The position numbers and the translations under genes were made by a program. From Nocardia vulneris (lineage in GTDB: Bacteria; Actinomycetota; Actinomycetes; Mycobacteriales; Mycobacteriaceae), in contig NZ_BDCI01000008.1 of the NCBI RefSeq assembly GCF_001613425.1, positions 62,001-126,000 on the forward strand: 64,000 nucleotides of DNA, in the 5' to 3' direction. Below, one piece after another: positions 47,337-55,757 of this stretch (within the stretch, counting starts at the first letter, position 1; every line of letters starts with the position of its first letter). The notes beneath the pieces were generated by a model. It saw only the letters and a program-made list of their open reading frames with translations. It made no database searches and had not been told where the DNA came from.

Positions 47337-48259
47337 GTGAAGAGCCAACCGGAGCCGACCTAGCGGAAGCGGTCGTCAAGGGTCCGCCGAAGACGTTGGC
47401 CGGTGGGCTGTTCAAGGCGATCCGGCCGCGGCAGTGGGTCAAGAACGTCCTGGTGCTCGCGGCCCCGCTGGCCGCGGGTACGGCGAACGAGATCGATGTG
47501 CTCGCGCATGTCGGCATCGCGTTCGTGGTGTTCTGCATGGCGGCCTCGGGCATCTACCTGGTCAACGACGCGCTCGATGTGGAAGCCGACCGGGCGCATC
47601 CGACCAAGCGGTTCCGGCCGATCGCGGCCGGCGTGGTCCCGGTCAACCTCGCCTACGCGCTGTCGCTGGTGCTGCTCGTCGGCTCGATCGCCGGATCGTT
47701 CCTCGCCTCTTGGCATCTCGCCGTGGTGATGGCGGTCTACATCGGCATCCAGCTGGCCTACTGCTTCGGCCTCAAGCACCAGGCGGTGCTGGACATCTGC
47801 ATCGTGTCCTCGGGCTTCCTGCTGCGCGCGGTCGCCGGCGGCGCGGCCGCGAATATCGATCTGTCGCAATGGTTCTTGCTGGTCATGGCGTTCGGCTCGC
47901 TGTTCATGGCGGCCGGTAAGCGCTACGCCGAACTGCAGATCGCGTTGGCCACGGGTGCCAAGATCCGCCGGTCGCTGGAGTACTACACGCCGACCTACCT
48001 GCGATTCGTCTGGACCCTCGCGGCGACCGCCGTCGTGGTGTTCTACGGTCTGTGGGCCTTCCAACAGGACAGCCTGAAAGACACCAATTGGTACGCAATC
48101 TCTATGATTCCGTTTACCATCGCAATTCTGCGTTACGCGGTCGACGTCGATGGTGGCCAGGCCGGTGAACCTGAAGAGATCGCGCTGGGGGACCGCGTCC
48201 TCCAGCTCCTCGCAATCGCCTTGATCGGAGCGGTAGGTGTCGCTGTCTATCTCACCTGA
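47333..48259 (+). CDS. ubiA: Decaprenyl-phosphate phosphoribosyltransferase (DPPR synthase)
   Basis: This 308-residue protein has nine hydrophobic segments and the UbiA-superfamily Asp motif NDALDVEADRAHPTKRFRP (about residues 75-93), with KAIRPRQWVKNVLVLAAPLA at the start of helix 1, the same opening as the mycobacterial enzyme. It transfers phosphoribose from PRPP to decaprenyl phosphate, the first step towards the arabinose donor. The ATG at 47333 was chosen for homologous length; an upstream in-frame ATG at 47222 would overlap the PAP2 gene. Confidence 0.95.
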   Translation: MSEEPTGADLAEAVVKGPPKTLAGGLFKAIRPRQWVKNVLVLAAPLAAGTANEIDVLAHVGIAFVVFCMAASGIYLVNDALDVEADRAHPTKRFRPIAAGVVPVNLAYALSLVLLVGSIAGSFLASWHLAVVMAVYIGIQLAYCFGLKHQAVLDICIVSSGFLLRAVAGGAAANIDLSQWFLLVMAFGSLFMAAGKRYAELQIALATGAKIRRSLEYYTPTYLRFVWTLAATAVVVFYGLWAFQQDSLKDTNWYAISMIPFTIAILRYAVDVDGGQAGEPEEIALGDRVLQLLAIALIGAVGVAVYLT

Positions 48260-50222
48260 CGAGATGTTGGTAGCGGGAGTGCAGCGTTCGGAGAACGCGA
48301 ACGACGGGCCGGCTGCGCAGCCGGCCCGCTCGGCGTCGCGGTTCGCCCGGCTATCCCGAGCCACGTTCGTCGGTGGGATCGTGCTCACCGTCGTCCTTTT
48401 CGCCGTCGGCGGCTGGCAGCGTCGCTGGATCGCCGACGACGGACTCATCGTGCTGCGCACGGTACGCAATCTGCTGGCAGGCAACGGCCCCGTCTTCAAC
48501 ATGGACGAGCGGGTCGAGACCAACACCAGCACCGCGTGGACCTACATCGTCTGGTTCTTCAGCTGGCTCACGCAGGCCAGGCTCGAATACGTCGTGCTCG
48601 GTGTGGCTTTGACGCTCTCGCTCGCGGCGATGGTGTTCGCCATGCTCGGCACCGGCCGTCTGTGGGGCGGTACGAAGTCGGGGCTGCTGCTGCCCGCGGG
48701 CGCGCTCGTCTACATCGCGGTGCCGCCCGCGCGCGACTACGTCACCTCGGGCCTGGAGAGCTGCCTGGTCATCTGCTGGCTCGGCCTGCTGTGGTGGCAA
48801 CTGGTGCGCTGGAGTCAGGCCGAGCGGGTGCGCCTGCCCGGGCTCTTCGGCCTGGTGTTCCTCGCCGGACTCGCGCCGCTGATCCGGCCCGAGATGGCCG
48901 TGGTCGGCGGCCTGGCGCTGCTGATGATCTTTTTCGCCCCGATGCCCGAGTCGAAGCTGCGCCCGATCGTGTTGCGCGCCTTGATCATCGCCGCCGCGGG
49001 CGTACTGCCGCTGGGTTACCAGATCTGGCGGATGGGCTATTACGGACTGCCCTACCCGAACACCGCGGTGGCCAAGGATGCTGGTGGCGCCAAGTGGGGG
49101 CAGGGCTTCACCTACCTCTGGGACCTGGTCGGCCCGTACTACCTGTGGGTGCCGCTGCTGGTGCTGCTCGCCGCCGGTGTCGTGGCGGCGCGCTCCCGTC
49201 CCGCGGCCGCGCCCGCCGGGCGGCACGCCACTCCCGACGAACCGAAGCGCCGCAGCGTGCGCCGGGTGCGCGAGTGGCTGCGTTCGCCTGCCGCCGTGGT
49301 GACCCTGGTGCTGTTCAGCGGATTCGTCCTCACCGTGTACGCGCTGCGCGTCGGCGGTGACTTCATGCACGGCCGAATGCTGTTGGCGCAGTTGTTCTTG
49401 CTGCTGCTGCCGGTCGCGGTGGTGCCGGTCCGGCTGCCGCAGGGCGGCCTGCGCGCGGCGACCGTGGCCGACTGGTCCTTCGTCGTGGTGCTGTTCGCGC
49501 TGCTCGGCACCGCGGGCTGGGCACTGTTCGCGGCCAACACCACGGCCATCAAGACCGGCACCAAGATCAGCTCGTCCGGCATCGTGGACGAACGGGTCTA
49601 CTACGTGCTCAACACCGGGCACGATCACCCGATCCTGGCCGAGGACTACCTCGACTACCCGCGCATCCGGCCGATGGTCAACGGCATCGCCGACACCCCG
49701 AACGGCGGCCTGCTGCTGAACTCGCCGTCGTTCATGTTCTGGTACATCGCGCCGCCGCCGCAGCCGATCCCCGCGGGCGGCGCCGGGCACACGGTCTACT
49801 TCCTGAACCTGGGCATGACCAGCATGAACGTGCCGCTGAACGTGCGCGTCATCGACCAGATGGGCCTGGCGTATCCGCTTGCCGCGCATACCGAACGGCT
49901 CGTCGACGGCCGGATCGGGCACGACAAGAACCTGTATTCGGACTGGGTGGTCGTGGACACCGGCATGGTCGACCGGCACCCGTGGATGCCCTGGTACATG
50001 GACGAGAAGTGGGTGACCCAGGCGCGCACCGCGATGTCCTGCCCGGACACCCAGGCGCTGCTCATCTCCTCCCGGGAACCGCTCACCTTCGAGCGCTTCC
50101 GGCACAACCTGAAGAACGCGCTGCGCTTCGCCGAGTACCGGATCGATCGCGTGCCGAAGTACGAGATCGAGCGCTGTGGTCTGGTCGATCCGTTCCCCAG
50201 GCCGCCGCAGCCGCCGCGCTGA
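48237..50222 (+). CDS. aftB: Terminal beta-1,2-arabinofuranosyltransferase AftB
   Basis: This 661-residue multi-pass membrane protein opens with the AftB signature GGWQRRWIADDGLIVLRTVRNLLAGNGPVFN and ETNTSTAWTYIVW, where the Asp pair in the first loop is the expected GT-C catalytic site. About ten helices are followed by a C-terminal extracytoplasmic domain. It caps arabinan with beta-1,2-linked arabinofuranose, where mycolates are attached. GTG 48237 has GGAG eight bases upstream and overlaps ubiA; ATG 48264 is an alternative. A terminator follows at 50267. Confidence 0.94.
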   Translation: MSLSISPDEMLVAGVQRSENANDGPAAQPARSASRFARLSRATFVGGIVLTVVLFAVGGWQRRWIADDGLIVLRTVRNLLAGNGPVFNMDERVETNTSTAWTYIVWFFSWLTQARLEYVVLGVALTLSLAAMVFAMLGTGRLWGGTKSGLLLPAGALVYIAVPPARDYVTSGLESCLVICWLGLLWWQLVRWSQAERVRLPGLFGLVFLAGLAPLIRPEMAVVGGLALLMIFFAPMPESKLRPIVLRALIIAAAGVLPLGYQIWRMGYYGLPYPNTAVAKDAGGAKWGQGFTYLWDLVGPYYLWVPLLVLLAAGVVAARSRPAAAPAGRHATPDEPKRRSVRRVREWLRSPAAVVTLVLFSGFVLTVYALRVGGDFMHGRMLLAQLFLLLLPVAVVPVRLPQGGLRAATVADWSFVVVLFALLGTAGWALFAANTTAIKTGTKISSSGIVDERVYYVLNTGHDHPILAEDYLDYPRIRPMVNGIADTPNGGLLLNSPSFMFWYIAPPPQPIPAGGAGHTVYFLNLGMTSMNVPLNVRVIDQMGLAYPLAAHTERLVDGRIGHDKNLYSDWVVVDTGMVDRHPWMPWYMDEKWVTQARTAMSCPDTQALLISSREPLTFERFRHNLKNALRFAEYRIDRVPKYEIERCGLVDPFPRPPQPPR

Positions 50223-50266
50223 CGCAATTCCGCCACGGTGGCACATTGCGGCCACCCCGCGCGTAC

Positions 50267-50300
50267 CCACTGGGCCCACCTTTCACAGGGGGCCCAGTGG
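50267..50300 (+). terminator. Terminator after aftB
   Basis: CCACTGGGCCC (50267-50277) pairs perfectly with GGGCCCAGTGG (50290-50300) around 12 bases, 45 bases after the aftB stop. No long T run follows, so efficiency is uncertain. Confidence 0.75.
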
Positions 50301-50481
50301 TCGCATTGGCGGGGCCCTACAACGTGGCGTCCACCGCTTAGTCTCGTTTCGATAACGCCCCCGCAACGATGAAGCGCTACGCTGCGAAAGTACGCCCGTC
50401 ATGACGTCAACTTGTTGTGGGCATCGGCGGGTCATCGTGAGACACGGCCGATGCCGTTGCATGAACGAGAGGTCGAAACTG

Positions 50482-51558
50482 ATGCGAGGCGTGTTCGGGC
50501 GTCTGAATACTCGAAGAGCCGGATCGTGGCTGAAGCGTTCGGTGCTGGTGTCGATGGCGATTCTGCTCCCGCTCGGGGTGTCGGTGGCAGGGCCCGCCGG
50601 AACCGCGTCGGCCGCCTTCAATCCGGACGGCTTCGATTTCTGGGTCGACTCCGAGATGGGGCCGATCAAGAGCCGGGTCTTCCGCGCCGCCGACGGCAAC
50701 ACCGGGCGCGTGGTCTACGCGCTCGACGGTATGCGGGCGCGCCCCGACCTGAGTGGTTGGGAAGTCGATACCGAGGTCGTGCGCGAGCTGACCAAATGGA
50801 ACATGAACGTCGTCATGCCGGTCGGCGGGCCGTCGAGCTTCTACGCCGACTGGAACGGGCCGAGCAACTTCTTCGGCCTCGGCAGCGCGGGTTCCTCCTC
50901 CACCGGTTCGGCCAACTCGGGTTCGGGTAACTCCGGCTCCGGTCTGCTCTCCGGTTCCGCGGGGATGGGCAAGTCGAACACCTACAAGTGGGAGACCTTC
51001 CTCACCCAGAACCTGCGCAACGCGCTGCGTGACCGGCTCGGCTTCAACCCGAACAACAACGCGGTCTTCGGGCTGTCCATGGGCGGCAGTGCCGCGCTCA
51101 CCCTGGCGGCCTACCACCCGGACCAGTTCCGTTACGCCGGTTCGTATTCCGGCTACCTGAACATCTCGGCGCCGGGTATGCGCGAGGCGCTGCGGGTGGC
51201 CATGCTGGACGCGGGCGGCTTCAACATCGACGCGATGGCGCCGCCGTGGGGCCCGCAGTGGCTGCGGATGGATCCGTTCGTGTTCGCGCCGCGGTTGAAG
51301 GCCAACAACACCCGGCTGTGGATCTCCGCGGGCAGCGGCCTGCCCAGCGGTGCCGACGGGCTGAGCTTCAACACCCTCAACGCGATGGGACTCGAGGCGC
51401 TCGCGCTCGCCAACACCCGTGCGTTCCAGGTCCGGATGCTCACACTGGGCGCCGACAACGCCACCTACGACTTCCCGGCCGTCGGTGTGCACAACTGGAC
51501 CTACTGGGCCGATGAGGTTTACCGGATGATTCCGGACATGTCCGCCAATATCGGATGA
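50482..51558 (+). CDS. Mycolyltransferase (antigen 85 family), copy A
   Basis: The protein has 358 residues from ATG 50482, with GAGAGGT eight bases upstream. A signal peptide ends near ATASAA-type ASA/A (residue 44). The triad is visible: Ser199 in GLSMGGS, Glu305 in GLEALAL, His337 in VGVHNW. It transfers mycolates from trehalose monomycolate to arabinogalactan or another trehalose ester outside the membrane. An unusual Gly/Ser-rich insert (about residues 131-165) lies between YADW and KWETF, where copies C-E have a short loop. First of five tandem members. Confidence 0.93.
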   Translation: MRGVFGRLNTRRAGSWLKRSVLVSMAILLPLGVSVAGPAGTASAAFNPDGFDFWVDSEMGPIKSRVFRAADGNTGRVVYALDGMRARPDLSGWEVDTEVVRELTKWNMNVVMPVGGPSSFYADWNGPSNFFGLGSAGSSSTGSANSGSGNSGSGLLSGSAGMGKSNTYKWETFLTQNLRNALRDRLGFNPNNNAVFGLSMGGSAALTLAAYHPDQFRYAGSYSGYLNISAPGMREALRVAMLDAGGFNIDAMAPPWGPQWLRMDPFVFAPRLKANNTRLWISAGSGLPSGADGLSFNTLNAMGLEALALANTRAFQVRMLTLGADNATYDFPAVGVHNWTYWADEVYRMIPDMSANIG

Positions 51559-51583
51559 TCTTCCGATAGGTCGCTTCGACGCG

Positions 51584-51618
51584 AACCGCCCGGTGCACCC
51601 GCACCGGGCGGTTTCTTT
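51584..51618 (+). terminator. Intrinsic terminator after copy A
   Basis: AACCGCCCGGTGC (51584-51596) pairs perfectly with 51601-51613 around a 4-base loop, followed by TTTCTTTG. This is a textbook intrinsic terminator, so copy A is probably its own transcription unit. Confidence 0.92.
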
Positions 51619-51860
51619 GTGCAGGGCGGTCGTCCAACGCTTGTTTGGTAACGAATGAGAAGGGTACGGGTGCGAAAGTTGTGGCTTGGGTCACTTTCCA
51701 GCAACATAGAAGCATCCAGTACCGATTGATACACGGAGAACATGTGCTGAGGTCGATTCGTCCGATTTGTTCGGACGAGGGCTCTTGGTGTCCGATACGG
51801 GGGTCGGTGTAGATTGCCGGATATTTGCTACCCCGGCTGCCTGAACGAAAGGTCGAGTTG
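51619..51860 (+). promoter_or_regulatory. Leader/promoter region of copy B with hairpin
   Basis: No gene is supported here. The region is less GC-rich than its surroundings, as expected for a promoter. A perfect 8-bp hairpin TCGTCCGA-N5-TCGGACGA occupies 51758-51778 about 80 bases before the start, and could be an operator or a 5' leader structure. The ribosome site GAAAGGT precedes ATG 51861. Confidence 0.5.
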
Positions 51861-52922
51861 ATGCGATTTGCCCGCTGGAGACGTGGCCCCGGAAAACCGG
51901 GCGCGACCGGTGCCTGGGTCAAGCGATCCGCACTGGGGGTAGCTACGGCACTGCTGGTGCCCTTCGGCCTGGCGGCAGCCGGCACCGGCGCCACCGCGTC
52001 GGCGGCGTTCAACCCCGCGGCCTTCGACTTCTGGGTCGACTCGGGCATGGGCCCGATCAAGACCCGCATCATCCCGGCCCGTGACGGCAACACCAACCGG
52101 GTCGCCTACGTGCTCGACGGCATGCGGGCGCCGGAGAACCTGAACGGCTGGGAGATCGAGACCAACGTTCCCCAGCAGCTGGCGGACTGGAACATCAACG
52201 TCGTCATGCCGGTCGGCGGCATGTCCAGCTTCTACGCCGACTGGAACGCGCCGAGCGAGCTGCTCGGCATCCCGGCCGGCAGCGGCTCGTCCTCCGGCTC
52301 CGGCGCGCTGAACATCCTGGCCGCGGGGCCCGGTAAGAGCTACCGGTACCAGTGGGAGACCTTCCTGACCCGCGACCTGCGCAACGCGCTGCGCGACCGG
52401 CTCGGCTTCAACCCGAACCGCAACGGGGTGTTCGGGCTGTCCATGGGCGGCAGTGCCGCGCTCACCCTGGCCGCGTACCACCCGGACCAGTTCAGCTTCG
52501 CGGGTTCGTACTCGGGTTACCTGAACATCTCCGCGCCCGGTATGCGCGAGGCGATCCGCATCGCGATGCTCGACGCAGGCGGCTACAACGTCGACTCCAT
52601 GGCACCGCCGTGGGGCCCGCAGTGGCTGCGGATGGACCCGTTCGTGTTCGCGCCCAACCTCGTCCGCAACGGCACCAGGCTGTGGATCGCGGCGGCGAGC
52701 GGCCTGCCCACGGCGCAGGACGGACCGAGCTTCAACACCTTGAACGGTATGGGCCTGGAGGCGCTGGCACTGGCAAACACGCGCGCCTTCGAGGTCCGGA
52801 TGGCCACCCTGGGTGGCGGCAATGCCGTCTACTCCTACCCGGCGTTCGGTATCCACGCGTGGAACAACTGGATCGACGAGGCCAATCGCATGATCCCGGA
52901 CATGTCCGCCAACATCGGCTGA
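51861..52922 (+). CDS. Mycolyltransferase (antigen 85 family), copy B
   Basis: This 353-residue protein is very similar to copy A. The signal peptide ends near ATASA (residue 48). The triad is Ser194 (GLSMGGS), Glu300 (GLEALAL) and His332 (FGIHAW). It too has a Gly/Ser insert (about residues 138-160) between YADW and QWETF, but with a different sequence. The ends of A and B are nearly identical (RMIPDMSANIG), so they are a recent duplication. It has its own leader and terminator. Confidence 0.93.
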   Translation: MRFARWRRGPGKPGATGAWVKRSALGVATALLVPFGLAAAGTGATASAAFNPAAFDFWVDSGMGPIKTRIIPARDGNTNRVAYVLDGMRAPENLNGWEIETNVPQQLADWNINVVMPVGGMSSFYADWNAPSELLGIPAGSGSSSGSGALNILAAGPGKSYRYQWETFLTRDLRNALRDRLGFNPNRNGVFGLSMGGSAALTLAAYHPDQFSFAGSYSGYLNISAPGMREAIRIAMLDAGGYNVDSMAPPWGPQWLRMDPFVFAPNLVRNGTRLWIAAASGLPTAQDGPSFNTLNGMGLEALALANTRAFEVRMATLGGGNAVYSYPAFGIHAWNNWIDEANRMIPDMSANIG

Positions 52923-52933
52923 CACACTCGACC

Positions 52934-52975
52934 CGACGGACCGCCCGGCGCTACGCAGCGCCGGGCGGTCCGTCG
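52934..52975 (+). terminator. Terminator after copy B
   Basis: A 19-bp perfect stem (52934-52952 with 52957-52975; inner part ACGGACCGCCCGGCGCT) has a 4-base loop and is followed by TTTAC. Confidence 0.9.
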
Positions 52976-53245
52976 TTTACGTACTTGTTGTCTGAATGGT
53001 CGCTGACGAAAGAATGCTGCGCGTAGCAAACAGTGTGGCCGTTGTCCTTTCGCTTCGTCGGCAAATATCTGGCTTTGTCACGATCTGGCATCGCGGCGCG
53101 TTTTCGAAACCGCATTCCACACATAACTGCATATAGAAGAGCGATAAAATCGAGAGCTTCGGGTGGAAGTCTTCGGTCCAGAAGTGTCGATCTCTGTGCA
53201 CAACAGTTGCGGTCAATGGCGAGCGCGCGGTGAAAGGTCGGATCG
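52976..53245 (+). promoter_or_regulatory. AT-richer leader/promoter region of copy C
   Basis: This 270-base stretch has no supported gene. It is clearly poorer in GC than neighbouring coding DNA, with CATATAGAAG and GATAAAAT as possible -10-like sequences about 105-90 bases before copy C. It ends with the ribosome site GAAAGGT also seen before copies A (GAGAGGT) and B. Confidence 0.4.
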
Positions 53246-54265
53246 ATGCGAGCAGGTGGAGTGCGCGGGATGGTTGCCGGACGTGCTGCGCGAGCGGATC
53301 GGCGCTGGCTGCGGCGGGGGCTGCTCGGCCTCGCCGTGGCGCTGGCCCTGCCGTTCGGCGCGGCGCTCGGCGGTCTCGCCCCGGCCGCGCGGGCCGGTTT
53401 CGACCCCGCGGGCTTCGACTTCTGGGTCGACTCCAGCATGGGCCCGATCAAATCCCGGATCTTCCGTGCCGCCGACGGCAACACCCGCCGGGTCGTCTAT
53501 GCGCTGGACGGACTGCGCGCCCGCAACGATCTGAGCGGCTGGGAAATCGACACCGACATCTCGCGGGTGCTGCCGAGCTGGAACATCAACGTCGTGATGC
53601 CGGTGGGCGGGCAGTCCAGCTTCTATTCGGACTGGGTCGCGCCGAGCAATACCAACGGGCAGCAGCAGCCCTACGCGTGGGAGCGCTTCCTGTCGCACAA
53701 TCTGCGCTGGGCGTTGCGCGACCGACTGGGTTTCCAACCGCACGGCAACGGGGTGTTCGGCCTGTCCATGGGCGGCAGTGCCGCGCTCGCGCTGGCCGCT
53801 TATCATCCCGACCAGTTTCGTTATGCCGCTTCCTATTCCGGTTATCTGAACATTTCCGCGCCCGCCATGAAAGAGGGCTTGCGCCTGGCCATGCTCGACG
53901 CGGGCGGCTTCAACATCGACGCCATGTGGGGTCCGCCCTGGGATTCGCGCTGGTTGCGCAACGATCCGTTCATGTTCGCGCCGCTGTTGCGTGCCAACGG
54001 AACTCGGCTCTGGATCGCCACCGGCAATGGCGTCAACGGACCCCGGGACGTGATCAACTCGCCGATCGACGTCTACCACCTCGGTAATGCGATGGCTTTG
54101 GAAACGATCGCACTGGCGAACACTCGCGCCTTTGAAGCGCGGCTTAACAGTCTCGGCCCGAGCAACGCAAACTTCGTCTACACACCGGTGGGTGTGCACA
54201 GCTGGAACTACTGGCAGGACCAGGTGTTCCAGATGCTGCCCGACCTGAGCGCGAATTTGGGGTGA
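53246..54265 (+). CDS. Mycolyltransferase (antigen 85 family), copy C
   Basis: This 339-residue protein has a signal peptide ending near PAARAG (residue 50). The triad is Ser174 (GLSMGGS), Glu286 (ALETIAL) and His318 (VGVHSW). The loop after YSDW is short (SNTNGQQQPYAWERF) and lacks the Gly/Ser insert of A and B. The C-terminus MLPDLSANLG parallels A and B. Same ribosome-site context as A and B, so it is part of the same expansion. No clear terminator was seen after it. Confidence 0.93.
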   Translation: MRAGGVRGMVAGRAARADRRWLRRGLLGLAVALALPFGAALGGLAPAARAGFDPAGFDFWVDSSMGPIKSRIFRAADGNTRRVVYALDGLRARNDLSGWEIDTDISRVLPSWNINVVMPVGGQSSFYSDWVAPSNTNGQQQPYAWERFLSHNLRWALRDRLGFQPHGNGVFGLSMGGSAALALAAYHPDQFRYAASYSGYLNISAPAMKEGLRLAMLDAGGFNIDAMWGPPWDSRWLRNDPFMFAPLLRANGTRLWIATGNGVNGPRDVINSPIDVYHLGNAMALETIALANTRAFEARLNSLGPSNANFVYTPVGVHSWNYWQDQVFQMLPDLSANLG

Positions 54266-54593
54266 GCTGACACTTCCGGCCATCAGGTGAAAATTTGGTG
54301 CTCCGGCACGACAATCACCGCGCTGACGCGATAGGGTCACCGCACCATCACAGATTGCGTACGGGCGGATTTCGGCCACCTGGTTGCCTCGGCCTTGCTA
54401 AGGCTTCGGGCGTCGAATATCGTCCAGCGAGCGCAAGTGTGACCAGATCGTTGTAGCGCGGTCGGCTGTGCCGGAAAGTCGGGGTCCGGTGTGGCGCGGC
54501 GTGCGTCTCGTTGGCAGCACTGGTGTGGTTGCGCCCTCCCCGGGTCGCGGACCGCACCACAACAGGCAGAAAAGCAGAAAGAGAGCAGGATTC
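54266..54593 (+). other. Intergenic region between mycolyltransferase copies C and D
   Basis: This 328-base gap has no supported gene. A short hairpin GCCTT-GCT-AAGGC lies near 54390. The final 30 bases are A-rich and carry AGAGAGCAGG as ribosome site for copy D. I could not fix a promoter by eye. Confidence 0.5.
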
Positions 54594-55628
54594 ATGCGTT
54601 TCGGCAGGGCGGCCGCGCCGATGAGAACCAAGTCGGGCCGGCGCGGCGCACCTCGTAGTTGGCGCCAACGAATTCTGGCTGTCGGTGCCGCCGCGCTGGC
54701 GCTACCGATCGCCGCCGGTGTGGCGGCCCCGATCGCCACCGCGGCACCGGCGCAGGCACCGGTATTGCGTTCCCCCGCAGGCGGCTTCGAAGATCTGATG
54801 GTCCCGTCCAGCATGGGCCCGATCAAGGTCCAGGTGCAGTGGGCCTCGCGCGGCGGCAACGCGGCGCTCTACCTGCTCGACGGACTCCGCGCTCGCGACG
54901 ACCGCAACGCCTGGTCGTTCGAGACGAACGCGCTGCAGCAGTTCGCGAACGACAACATCACCCTGGTCATGCCGGTCGGCGGCCAGTCCAGCTTCTACAC
55001 GGACTGGTACGCGCCGAGCAACACCAACGGCCAGAAGACCACCTACAAGTGGGAAACCTTCCTGACCAAGGAGCTTCCCGCCTTCCTCGAGGGCTATGGC
55101 GTCTCGCGCACCAACAACGCGGTGGCCGGCCTCTCGATGGGCGGCAGTGGCGCCCTGGCGCTGGCTGCGTACCACCGCGATCAGTTCAAGTTCGCCGCCT
55201 CCTACTCGGGCTACCTGAACATCTCCGCGCCCGGCATGCGTGAGGCGATCCGCATCGCGATGCTCGACGCGGGCAAGTTCAACGTCGACTCGATGGCCGC
55301 CCCGTGGAGCCCCGCGTGGCTGCGGATGGACCCGTTCGTGTTCGCGCCGCAGCTCAAGGGCCTGCCGATGTACATCTCGGCGGCCAGCGGCCTGCCGGGC
55401 CAGTACGACAACCCGAACTCGGCGGTCGGCGTGTTCAACACCGGTAACGCGATGGCGCTCGAGGCGCTCTCGCTGGTGAACACCCGTGCGTTCCAGGCTC
55501 GCCTGGCGTCGCTCGGCATCCCGGCCCGGTTCGACTTCCCGGCCACCGGCACGCACTCCTGGAAGTACTGGGAGGGCCAGCTCTTCGCCTCCCGCAACCA
55601 GATCCTGGACGCCACCGGCGCCTGGTGA
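54594..55628 (+). CDS. Mycolyltransferase (antigen 85 family), copy D
   Basis: This 344-residue protein has a signal peptide ending near IATAAPA (residue 50). The mature part begins FEDLMVPSSMGPIKVQVQW, closest of the five to classical antigen 85. The triad is Ser181 (GLSMGGS), Glu290 (ALEALSL) and His321 (TGTHSW). The substrate-site neighbourhood GGQSSFYTDW is intact. In position it matches M. tuberculosis fbpA/fbpD next to aftB. A strong terminator follows at 55644. Confidence 0.95.
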   Translation: MRFGRAAAPMRTKSGRRGAPRSWRQRILAVGAAALALPIAAGVAAPIATAAPAQAPVLRSPAGGFEDLMVPSSMGPIKVQVQWASRGGNAALYLLDGLRARDDRNAWSFETNALQQFANDNITLVMPVGGQSSFYTDWYAPSNTNGQKTTYKWETFLTKELPAFLEGYGVSRTNNAVAGLSMGGSGALALAAYHRDQFKFAASYSGYLNISAPGMREAIRIAMLDAGKFNVDSMAAPWSPAWLRMDPFVFAPQLKGLPMYISAASGLPGQYDNPNSAVGVFNTGNAMALEALSLVNTRAFQARLASLGIPARFDFPATGTHSWKYWEGQLFASRNQILDATGAW

Positions 55629-55643
55629 CCTGCTGACCGACGG

Positions 55644-55684
55644 CTCGGGCCGCACCCTTCTCGGGTGCGGCCCGAGTTGCTTTT
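55644..55684 (+). terminator. Intrinsic terminator after copy D
   Basis: CTCGGGCCGCACCC (55644-55657) pairs perfectly with 55663-55676 around TTCTC, followed by TTGCTTTT. Confidence 0.92.
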
Positions 55685-55757
55685 CGGGACAGGTGGTTTC
55701 GCGTGGTCCTGCGCGTGTCTCCCGGAAACCTGGCCGTTACGGGGGTAGAAAGCTCTT

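Noticed and set aside
48351..50279. 642-codon minus-strand frame across aftB
   Set aside because: Antisense to a clear AftB with conserved motifs; no domain or ribosome site seen.
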